DNA of 64,000 nucleotides, from NCBI GenBank assembly GCA_029238665.1, contig JAQWFQ010000030.1:62001-126000 (forward strand), in the 5' to 3' direction. Position 1 is the first letter of the stretch. Every line of letters begins with the position of its first letter. Position numbers and translations under genes: made by a program. The notes under the pieces are model-generated. The model was not told where the DNA came from and searched no databases. It saw only the letters and a list, made by a program, of their open reading frames with translations. Positions 28,501-36,099 of the stretch are shown here, one piece after another. This DNA comes from Crocinitomicaceae bacterium. GTDB taxonomy: Bacteria > Bacteroidota > Bacteroidia > Flavobacteriales_D > Crocinitomicaceae.

Positions 28501-28544
28501 GCAAAATGAGTCCAATTCTTTTTGAAAAATGACTTAAGGTCCAT
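25524..28544 (-). CDS. YfhO-family large membrane protein
   Basis: 1006 residues with about a dozen N-terminal membrane helices (roughly 12-590) and a large soluble part between these and a final helix near the C-terminus (about 970-990). The C-terminal soluble region ends [30 protein letters not shown], the YfhO signature. In Bacillus, YfhO is needed to glycosylate lipoteichoic acid, and the family resembles GT-C-type membrane glycosyltransferases. Here it heads a glycan gene run and probably acts on a lipid-linked sugar at the outer face of the inner membrane. Long and intact, without frameshift. Confidence 0.9.
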   Translation of the reverse strand: [1006 protein letters not shown]

Positions 28545-28638
28545 AGTAAGGTAGTATCAATAAATTAATGGGTTGAAGATAATTAAAATGTATCAGAAGA
28601 AACAGTTAATTATCAATCAAAATAAGGAAGATTAAGAA

Positions 28639-28899
28639 CTAATCGACCTCTTCAAAATCAACATCTTGAATATTGCTGTTATTTGAAACGTTCTTCCCGA
28701 GGATTTTAGTCTTTCCTTCAGTTTGTTTTTTTACTTTTTTCTCAGCCTCAAACTTGCGTTGCTTAGAATTAAAACTCTGCTCCTCTTCCATGTTTCTTTT
28801 AGCCACCATCAACTGTCCTAGAAAGCGTAAAAGCAAAAACACTCCGCCAATTATGAGGAGTGTTCTAACTAATCCGGTAGCGCTAGCTTCAACGATCAT
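28639..28899 (-). CDS. DUF4834-family small membrane protein
   Basis: 86 residues. One membrane helix near the N-terminus (GLVRTLLIIGGVFLLLRFLGQ, about 9-28) is followed by a charged tail rich in Lys and Glu, the DUF4834 layout known from Bacteroidota. Function unknown. Its ATG overlaps the carB stop codon by one base (TAATG on the minus strand), so it is translated from the carB message. The tail ends in an acidic patch (DVDFEEVD). Confidence 0.78.
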   Translation of the reverse strand: MIVEASATGLVRTLLIIGGVFLLLRFLGQLMVAKRNMEEEQSFNSKQRKFEAEKKVKKQTEGKTKILGKNVSNNSNIQDVDFEEVD

Positions 28900-31715
28900 T
28901 ATTTCGATAAATGCATGTTACGCTCTGAGTATATTTTCAAGAAGTAAGGATCTTTTAATGTATCTATAAAAAGAATTCCTTCTCCAGTAGATTTCATTTC
29001 TGGACCTAACTCCTTTTTAACTTCTGGGAATTTCTCATAAGAGAAAACAGGAATTTTAATTGCGTATCCATTTTTCTTCGGTTGGAAATTGAAATCCTTA
29101 ATCTTTTTCTCACCCAACATAACCTTTGTTGCGTAATTTACATAAGGCTCATCGTATGCCTTAGCAATAAAAGGAACCGTTCTAGAAGCCCTAGGGTTTG
29201 CCTCAATCACATAAACAATATCATCCTTAACAGCGAATTGGATATTCATCAAACCAACTGTTTTTAATTCTACAGCAATTTTGCGTGTAATATCTTCAAT
29301 TTGCTGCATTACAAAGTCACCTAAATTATAAGGAGGTAGTAAAGCATATGAATCTCCAGAGTGAATACCTGCTGGCTCTATGTGTTGCATTACACCAATG
29401 ATATACACATCTTCTCCATCGCAAATTGCATCTGCCTCCGCTTCAATTGCACCACCCAAGAAGTGATCCAAAAGAATTTGATTTCCTGGCATTTCATTTA
29501 AAATGTCAACAACATGATGCTCAAGCTCTTCACGATTAATCACAATCTTCATTTTTTGTCCACCAAGAACATAAGAAGGTCTAACTAACAACGGGAAACC
29601 TAAATCGTCTGACAAGACCAGTGCTTGTTCAGCACTTTCAACCACTCCGTATTTAGGGAAAGGAATGCCATTGTCTTCTAACACCTTAGAAAAACGCCCA
29701 CGATCTTCTGCTAAATCTAATGCATCATAGCTCGTTCCAAAAATTTTAATTCCGTAACGTTCTAATTTTTCCGCAAGCTTTAATGCTGTTTGTCCACCCA
29801 ACTGAACAATAACACCATCTGGTTTTTCATGCTTAATTATGTCATAAATGTGCTCCCAAAAAACAGGCTCAAAATACAATTTATCTGCCGTATCAAAATC
29901 TGTCGAAACAGTCTCAGGGTTACAGTTAATCATAACAGTTTCATAACCACACTCCTTTGCGGCTAAAACCCCATGAACACAACTGTAATCAAACTCAATA
30001 CCTTGACCAATTCTATTTGGACCTGAGCCTAAAACAACTACTTTCTTTTTATCTGAAACAACACTTTCATTTTCATATTCAAATGTTGAGTAATAGTATG
30101 GTGTTTGAGCTTCAAATTCAGCAGCACATGTATCAACTAATTTGTAGACACGATTAATTCCAAATTCTTCTCGCTTAGAGTAGACCTCTGACTCCAAACA
30201 TCTCAACAAATGAGCAACCTGTCTATCAGCATATCCCTTTTGTTTTGCTTCAAACAATAATTCTTTTGGAAGTGTGTCTAAACGGAATTTTTCAATATCC
30301 CCTTCCATCTTAACCATGTCCTCGATTTGCTTCAAGAACCAACTGTCAATTTTTGTTTTCTCTTGAATACGGTTAAAAGGAATCCCCAGCTTCATCGCGT
30401 CATAAATATGGAATAAACGATTCCAAGACGGATGCTCTAGGCTGTGAAGTATTTCATTTTGATTTGTGATTTCTTTCCCATCTGCTCCAAGACCATTTCG
30501 ACCAATCTCTAATGACTGACACGCTTTTTGCAATGCCTCTTGGAAGGAGCGTCCAATCCCCATCACCTCTCCTACAGATTTCATCTGAAGTCCAAGTTCT
30601 CTATTTGACCCAGGGAATTTATTAAAATTCCAACGCGGAATCTTAACGATTACATAATCTAACGTTGGCTCAAATAAAGCAGATGTTGTTTTAGTAATTT
30701 GATTTTGTAGCTCATCTAAATTATAACCAAGCGCCAACTTTGACGCAATCTTAGCAATAGGATAACCCGTTGCTTTTGAAGCCAAAGCTGAAGATCTTGA
30801 TACACGTGGATTAATCTCAATTGCAATGATATCCTCATTTTCGTCTGGAGAAACAGCAAACTGTACGTTACATCCACCAGCAAAATTACCGATTGAACGC
30901 ATCATCTTAATTGCCATGTCACGCATTCTTTGGAATGTCGTGTCTGAAAGTGTCATTGCAGGCGCTACAGTAATTGAATCTCCTGTATGCACCCCCATCG
31001 GGTCAAAATTTTCAATTGAACAAATAATAACAACGTTATCATTTAAATCCCGCAACAACTCCAGCTCATATTCTTTCCAACCTAAAAGTGCTTTATCAAT
31101 CATCACCTCATGTATCGGTGAAAGCTGCAGCCCTCTTTCAAGCAGAGTATCAAACTCAGCAGGATCATGTACAATAGAGGCTCCCGCCCCTCCTAAAGTA
31201 TAAGAAGCTCTTACACACAAAGGAAAACCAAATTCTTGTGCAATTTCTTTTCCTTGTAAAAAAGATTTTGCCGCTTGCTGTGGCGCCATTGGAACATCAA
31301 TAGAAAGCATCAAGTCTCTAAAAGCCTCTCTGTTTTCTGTAATCTCAATCGCATTAATATCAACCCCAACAATTTTCACATTATGATCTTCCCAAACGCC
31401 CATCTCATCACATTTGATACACAGATTCAATCCTGTTTGCCCACCCATTGTTGGCAAAACAGCATCTATATTATGCTTCTCAAGGATTTCTATAATACTC
31501 GCAGGCTCTAAAGGTTTCAAGTAAACATTATCAGCAACAACCTTATCCGTCATGATTGTAGCGGGGTTGGAATTAATCAATGTTACTTCAATACCCTCTT
31601 CTCTAAGAGATCTTGCTGCTTGTGATCCAGAATAATCAAACTCGCAGGCTTGACCTATTACAATTGGTCCACTACCTATAATTAGTATGGATTTAATCGA
31701 ATTATCTTTCGGCAT
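28899..31715 (-). CDS. carB: Carbamoyl-phosphate synthase large subunit
   Basis: 938 residues. The enzyme makes carbamoyl phosphate from bicarbonate, ATP and glutamine-derived ammonia for pyrimidine and arginine synthesis. Two ATP-grasp halves are visible, each opening with a nucleotide-fold motif (LIIGSGPIVIGQACEFDYSG and VLGSGPNRIGQGIEFDYSC). The protein stops at SERNMHLSK, about 130 residues short of the E. coli enzyme, so the C-terminal MGS-like allosteric domain is absent. I recall this as normal for flavobacterial CarB, not a truncation. No carA is adjacent. Confidence 0.96.
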   Translation of the reverse strand: MPKDNSIKSILIIGSGPIVIGQACEFDYSGSQAARSLREEGIEVTLINSNPATIMTDKVVADNVYLKPLEPASIIEILEKHNIDAVLPTMGGQTGLNLCIKCDEMGVWEDHNVKIVGVDINAIEITENREAFRDLMLSIDVPMAPQQAAKSFLQGKEIAQEFGFPLCVRASYTLGGAGASIVHDPAEFDTLLERGLQLSPIHEVMIDKALLGWKEYELELLRDLNDNVVIICSIENFDPMGVHTGDSITVAPAMTLSDTTFQRMRDMAIKMMRSIGNFAGGCNVQFAVSPDENEDIIAIEINPRVSRSSALASKATGYPIAKIASKLALGYNLDELQNQITKTTSALFEPTLDYVIVKIPRWNFNKFPGSNRELGLQMKSVGEVMGIGRSFQEALQKACQSLEIGRNGLGADGKEITNQNEILHSLEHPSWNRLFHIYDAMKLGIPFNRIQEKTKIDSWFLKQIEDMVKMEGDIEKFRLDTLPKELLFEAKQKGYADRQVAHLLRCLESEVYSKREEFGINRVYKLVDTCAAEFEAQTPYYYSTFEYENESVVSDKKKVVVLGSGPNRIGQGIEFDYSCVHGVLAAKECGYETVMINCNPETVSTDFDTADKLYFEPVFWEHIYDIIKHEKPDGVIVQLGGQTALKLAEKLERYGIKIFGTSYDALDLAEDRGRFSKVLEDNGIPFPKYGVVESAEQALVLSDDLGFPLLVRPSYVLGGQKMKIVINREELEHHVVDILNEMPGNQILLDHFLGGAIEAEADAICDGEDVYIIGVMQHIEPAGIHSGDSYALLPPYNLGDFVMQQIEDITRKIAVELKTVGLMNIQFAVKDDIVYVIEANPRASRTVPFIAKAYDEPYVNYATKVMLGEKKIKDFNFQPKKNGYAIKIPVFSYEKFPEVKKELGPEMKSTGEGILFIDTLKDPYFLKIYSERNMHLSK

Positions 31716-31745
31716 ATTATGCTCAAATTATGGTGTTCAACTACT

Positions 31746-31779
31746 GCGCAAAGCTTGCGCCAAATTGAAGGCAAATTTA
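31746..31779 (-). promoter_or_regulatory. carB promoter box and leader hairpin
   Basis: The minus strand reads TAAATTTG at 31772-31779, a full -7 match 57-64 bases upstream of carB. Between it and the start codon is a perfect 6-bp hairpin, GCGCAA/TTGCGC (31746-31760), with a three-base loop. It could influence translation or mRNA stability. No -33 box at the usual spacing. Confidence 0.45.
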
Positions 31780-31966
31780 AGGAAAAAAGGCGTTGACTAG
31801 ACTGTTTTTAAATTGTTTTTAGAGATGTTGTTAACATTAATCGTGAATAACTTTCAAACACCCACACCTAGAAGGCGCATCCTACTCAAAAAAAGGAATT
31901 ATTTTTACACGAAACAAACATCAATAATTTTTGTAAATTACCACCTATATCACCAACAAATACATT

Positions 31967-32461
31967 ATGCAAGAAATACTTTCAAGTCAAGAAATTGAGC
32001 AAAAGATCAATCGCTTAGCACACCAAATAATTGAAAATTCTTTTGAAGAAAATGAAATTCACATTGGTGGTGTTATTGGAAACGGTGTACTTCTTGCAGA
32101 GAAACTATCCAAGATCATCACAGAACATTCCGACTTAAACGTCAACACATTTGAGATTCAACTAAACAAATCAAAACCCTGGACCGAATCAATTACATTG
32201 TCAGCAGGAGTCAACACTTTAAAAGATGGATTCATACTACTTGTAGACGATGTTTTAAACTCGGGTAAGACAATGCAATACGCCTTAACGGAAATATTAC
32301 GCTTCCCCACAAAAGCCATTAAAACAGTAGCCCTTGTCGATAGAAAGCACCGAAAATTTCCAATCAAAGCAGATTTTGTAGGACTGGAATTATCAACAAC
32401 ACTGAAAGAACGTGTAAAAATAACACTCAACACACCAGAGCAAAAAGCATACCTAGTATAA
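31967..32461 (+). CDS. PyrR-like phosphoribosyltransferase
   Basis: 164 residues, type I phosphoribosyltransferase fold. The PRPP-binding loop is visible as FILLVDDVLNSGKTMQYAL (about residues 88-106), with the two acidic residues and SGKT. The N-terminal part (LSSQEIEQKINRLAHQI) resembles PyrR, the pyrimidine attenuation regulator that also has uracil phosphoribosyltransferase activity. In Bacteroidota such proteins are annotated only as phosphoribosyltransferases, and no PyrR binding-loop attenuator is recognised here. carB, a pyrimidine gene, is the divergent neighbour, which fits. The stop overlaps the murQ start by one base. Confidence 0.82.
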   Translation: MQEILSSQEIEQKINRLAHQIIENSFEENEIHIGGVIGNGVLLAEKLSKIITEHSDLNVNTFEIQLNKSKPWTESITLSAGVNTLKDGFILLVDDVLNSGKTMQYALTEILRFPTKAIKTVALVDRKHRKFPIKADFVGLELSTTLKERVKITLNTPEQKAYLV

Positions 32462-33267
32462 TGAAAGTAACGGAATCAACATCAAACCACGACAACCTTG
32501 ATCAAATGTCTACAAGGGAATTGCTCATGGGTATAAACTCAGAAGACACAACCGTTGCAGATGCAGTAAAACAGATAATCCCCTCCATTGAACTATTCAT
32601 AAATGCATGCTACGAACGCATGCAAAAGGGAGGACGGTTATTTTACATCGGAGCCGGAACAAGTGGTCGACTAGGGATTGTAGATGCAAGCGAGTGCCCT
32701 CCAACCTTTGGAGTAGACCATGGGGTTGTAGTCGGAATTATTGCAGGCGGAGATTCCGCTATAAGGAAGGCCGTTGAATTCGCTGAAGACGACACAAATC
32801 AAGCCTGGAAAGACCTGTCAAAATTCAAGCTTTCAAAGCTAGACACAATTGTTGGTATCGCAGCATCAGGGAGCACTCCCTACGTTATTGGCGGACTAAA
32901 AAACGCAAATCAAAACGGACTATTAACAGGGGCGATTACATGCAACCCAAACAACCCTATTGAACTAGAAGCCAAACACCCCATGACAGCAATCGTAGGC
33001 CCTGAATTCGTAACAGGAAGTACACGAATGAAATCAGGAACAGCTCAAAAATTAATCCTAAACATGATCAGTACAAGCCTAATGATTAAACTTGGAAAAG
33101 TCAAAGGGAATAAAATGGTTGATATGCAACTAAGCAATCACAAACTTGTTGACCGTGGAATAAAAATGATTCAAGACGCTACCAACACCACATACGAAGA
33201 AGGGGAAAACCTACTAAACACACACGGTAGCGTAAGAAAGGCAATCGACTCATTCAACAAGAAGTAA
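32461..33267 (+). CDS. murQ: N-acetylmuramic acid 6-phosphate etherase
   Basis: 268 residues, a SIS-domain enzyme that splits the lactyl ether of MurNAc-6-phosphate to give GlcNAc-6-phosphate in cell-wall recycling. Signatures seen are FYIGAGTSGRLGIVDASECPPTFG, GGDSAIRKAVEFAEDD and TGSTRMKSGTAQKLILNMIST. It is about 30 residues shorter than E. coli MurQ, lacking the C-terminal tail, as is common in this phylum. It is coupled by a TAATG overlap to the phosphoribosyltransferase gene. A bidirectional terminator separates it from clpC. Confidence 0.94.
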   Translation: MKVTESTSNHDNLDQMSTRELLMGINSEDTTVADAVKQIIPSIELFINACYERMQKGGRLFYIGAGTSGRLGIVDASECPPTFGVDHGVVVGIIAGGDSAIRKAVEFAEDDTNQAWKDLSKFKLSKLDTIVGIAASGSTPYVIGGLKNANQNGLLTGAITCNPNNPIELEAKHPMTAIVGPEFVTGSTRMKSGTAQKLILNMISTSLMIKLGKVKGNKMVDMQLSNHKLVDRGIKMIQDATNTTYEEGENLLNTHGSVRKAIDSFNKK

Positions 33268-33280
33268 ACACTACTAAAAC

Positions 33281-33310
33281 AAAAAAAAGAGGAGTCTCCC
33301 CCCTCTTTTA
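33281..33310. terminator. Bidirectional terminator between murQ and clpC
   Basis: Perfect 8-bp arms, AAAAGAGG (33285-33292) and CCTCTTTT (33302-33309), are flanked by an A-run on the left and T on the right, so the hairpin can stop transcription from both convergent genes. Confidence 0.8.
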
Positions 33311-33332
33311 CATTAATACACAAAAAATATAT

Positions 33333-35861
33333 CTACTTCTTTTCCGAAGGTTTTTTTCTAGGCTTCTTGATACCAACAATCAACTCCGACAACCCCTCTT
33401 TCATATCAATCTTTATAGAATCTCCTTCTTTTAAACGAGACTTAACAATCTCTTCCGCCAAAGGATCTTCAATATACTTCTGAATTGCTCTCTTCAATGG
33501 CCTGGCACCAAATTTCTCATCATACCCTTTTTCGACAAGAAAATCTTTTGCCGCATCTGTCATTTCTATAGAATAACCAAGGTCAGAAATTCTCCCATAT
33601 AATTTAGAAAGCTCAATATCAATAATCTTATGAATATCCTCCCTTGAAAGGGCGTTAAACATAATCATATCATCAACACGGTTCAAAAACTCAGGAGCAA
33701 AAGCCTTTCTTAGCGCCTTCTGAACAACCGCCTTTGAGTGCTCTGATTTTTGATCTGACTGTGCTTTGGTTCCAAAACCAACACCCGTTCCAAAATCAGA
33801 CAGTTGACGTGCACCAATATTTGATGTCATAATCAATATCGTATTCTTAAAGTCGATTTTTCGACCTAAACCATCTGTCATATGACCATCATCTAAGGCT
33901 TGAAGCAATAAATTAAACACATCCGGATGTGCCTTTTCTATCTCATCCAACAAAACAATTGAATATGGCTTTCTGCGAATTTTTTCTGTCAACTGCCCTC
34001 CTTCTTCGTACCCCACATACCCTGGAGGCGCTCCCACCAATCGAGAAAGAGAGAACTTCTCCATATACTCAGACATATCAATACGAATTAAAGATTCTTG
34101 TGAATCAAACAAATACTGAGCAAGAACTTTTGCCAATTGCGTTTTCCCCACCCCCGTTGGGCCCAAAAAGAAAAAGGAGCCAATTGGTTTGTTTGGATCT
34201 TTTAACCCTGCTCGATTACGCTGTATGGCTCGAACAATCTTTTCAACAGCTACATCCTGACCAATAATCTTTCCTTTAAGCTCATCAGCCATTGTAGCTA
34301 AACGACCTGTTTCCGATTCAGAAATACGCGTTACAGGAACCCCACTCATCATTGAAACCACCTCAGCAACATGCTGTTCAGTGACAACTACACGATTGCG
34401 CTTAGAGTCTGCCTCCCATTTATGCTTAGCCACATCAAGCTCCTCCGTCAGCTTACGCTCAACATCACGAAGCTCAGCCGCTTTTTCATACTGCTGCGAC
34501 TTAATCACTTCACTTTTCTCTAGCTTTAAATCTTCTATCTTTTTTTCTATATCCGTAATCTCTTTAGGGACACTTATATTCGTTAAATGAACGCGAGAAC
34601 CAACTTCATCCAGCGCATCAATAGCCTTGTCAGGCAGATGCCTATCCGTTATATAACGCTCCGTCAAAGCAACACAAGCCTTAATTGCTTCAACATCATA
34701 AACTACCGAATGATGATCTTCATAACGCTCCTTAATGTTCTCTAAAATCTGAACTGTTTCCTCTATATTAGTTGGCTCAATAATTACCTTTTGAAATCTA
34801 CGCTCAAGAGCCCCATCCTTCTCAATGTGCTGACGGTACTCATCTAAGGTCGTTGCCCCTATAGCCTGCATTTCACCTCTAGCTAACGCAGGTTTAAACA
34901 TATTTGAAGCGTCTAGCGAACCAGAAGCCCCACCAGCACCAACAATGGTATGGATTTCATCAATAAATAAAATAACATCAGGATTCTTCTCAACCTCCTG
35001 CATTACAGCCTTCATACGCTCCTCAAACTGACCCCTATATTTAGTTCCAGCAACCAAAGAAGCCAAATCCAAAGACACGATTCGCTTATCAAAAAGAACT
35101 CGAGAAACTTTGCGCTGCACAATCCTCAACGCCAACCCTTCTGCAATAGCACTTTTACCAACACCAGGCTCACCTATAAGTATCGGGTTATTTTTCTTTC
35201 TACGCGACAATATCTGACTTACACGTTCAATCTCAGCCTCACGCCCCACAATAGGATCTAACTTTCCAGCATCAGCCATCAAGGTTAAATCTCTACCAAA
35301 ATTATCCAAAACCGGAGTCTTAGACTTAGGATCTGCACTTTTTCTTGGAGCAGAAAAAGAATCTTCCGCTCCACCCTCTTCCTCTGTCCCTCCTGGGAAT
35401 TCAGCGCGAGGAGTTATATTTTCATCTTTCATGGCTTCTAATTCATCTTTTACATTTCCATAAATCACTCCGTACTTGTTCAGAATACTACATGCAACAC
35501 TATCTTCATTTTTCAGAATTGAAAGCAACAAGTGCTCTGTCCCAATCATTGAACTCTTATGCAATTTAGCCTCTAAGTAAGTTAACTTCAATACACGTTC
35601 CGCTTGCTTTACCAATGGTATGTTTGACAAACTCTGATTAACAACACTTGTACTCCTCGTTAAATTCTGCTCAATTTCCTTTCGAATCATCTTAAGATTC
35701 AACTGAGACTCCTTTAAAACAATGATAGCCTTACCGTCACCCTCTCTAATTAAACCCAAGAGAAGGTGTTCAACACCTATAAAGTCATTACCTAACCGAA
35801 GCGCTTCCTCTCGACTATAACTTATTACGTCTTTAACGCGTTGTGAAAATTTCGCTTCCAT
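33333..35861 (-). CDS. clpC: ATP-dependent Clp protease ATP-binding subunit ClpC
   Basis: 842 residues. Two Clp-N repeats (about 1-145), then AAA module 1 with Walker A GEPGVGKS (230-237) and DEIHTIVGAGGASG, a middle domain with a UVR-like segment (SQQYEKAAELRDVERKL) that marks ClpC rather than ClpB or ClpA, and AAA module 2 with GPTGVGKT and LLDEIEKAHPDVF. It unfolds proteins and feeds them to ClpP, acting in protein quality control in the cytoplasm. Full length and intact. Upstream there is a TATATTTG box in the gap shared with gyrA. Confidence 0.96.
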   Translation of the reverse strand: MEAKFSQRVKDVISYSREEALRLGNDFIGVEHLLLGLIREGDGKAIIVLKESQLNLKMIRKEIEQNLTRSTSVVNQSLSNIPLVKQAERVLKLTYLEAKLHKSSMIGTEHLLLSILKNEDSVACSILNKYGVIYGNVKDELEAMKDENITPRAEFPGGTEEEGGAEDSFSAPRKSADPKSKTPVLDNFGRDLTLMADAGKLDPIVGREAEIERVSQILSRRKKNNPILIGEPGVGKSAIAEGLALRIVQRKVSRVLFDKRIVSLDLASLVAGTKYRGQFEERMKAVMQEVEKNPDVILFIDEIHTIVGAGGASGSLDASNMFKPALARGEMQAIGATTLDEYRQHIEKDGALERRFQKVIIEPTNIEETVQILENIKERYEDHHSVVYDVEAIKACVALTERYITDRHLPDKAIDALDEVGSRVHLTNISVPKEITDIEKKIEDLKLEKSEVIKSQQYEKAAELRDVERKLTEELDVAKHKWEADSKRNRVVVTEQHVAEVVSMMSGVPVTRISESETGRLATMADELKGKIIGQDVAVEKIVRAIQRNRAGLKDPNKPIGSFFFLGPTGVGKTQLAKVLAQYLFDSQESLIRIDMSEYMEKFSLSRLVGAPPGYVGYEEGGQLTEKIRRKPYSIVLLDEIEKAHPDVFNLLLQALDDGHMTDGLGRKIDFKNTILIMTSNIGARQLSDFGTGVGFGTKAQSDQKSEHSKAVVQKALRKAFAPEFLNRVDDMIMFNALSREDIHKIIDIELSKLYGRISDLGYSIEMTDAAKDFLVEKGYDEKFGARPLKRAIQKYIEDPLAEEIVKSRLKEGDSIKIDMKEGLSELIVGIKKPRKKPSEKK

Positions 35862-35928
35862 AAATTTATTTAAAAAGGTATTACACTATGTTCGTGTACT
35901 GGTAAAAATGAGCATTTTATACCACTTA

Positions 35929-35936
35929 CAAATATA
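35929..35936 (-). promoter_or_regulatory. -7 promoter element of clpC
   Basis: The minus strand reads TATATTTG, a perfect TAnnTTTG box, 68-75 bases upstream of clpC within the 238-base divergent gap shared with gyrA. For gyrA only an imperfect TAATTTCG (about 36042-36049) is visible. Confidence 0.55.
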
Positions 35937-36099
35937 TAACGAATAAAATTGTTAATAAGTCTACCTAATACTCAATTTTCCACAGTTTTTTGTTAGTAAA
36001 TACCCTAAAATAAGGAATAGAAATACCGCTTGAATTGACTAATTTCGAAACTTGCTTTAAAAGCAGCAATATAGCGTACAATAATTATTATTTGATAAG

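Noticed and set aside
28899-31715. carB truncated by mutation
   Set aside because: The C-terminus is a normal ending for flavobacterial CarB as I recall it, and the next gene is translationally coupled to the stop codon, so the short form is the native one.
33281-33310. A small RNA ending at the hairpin between murQ and clpC
   Set aside because: The hairpin is symmetric with A and T runs on both sides and is fully explained as a shared terminator of convergent genes.
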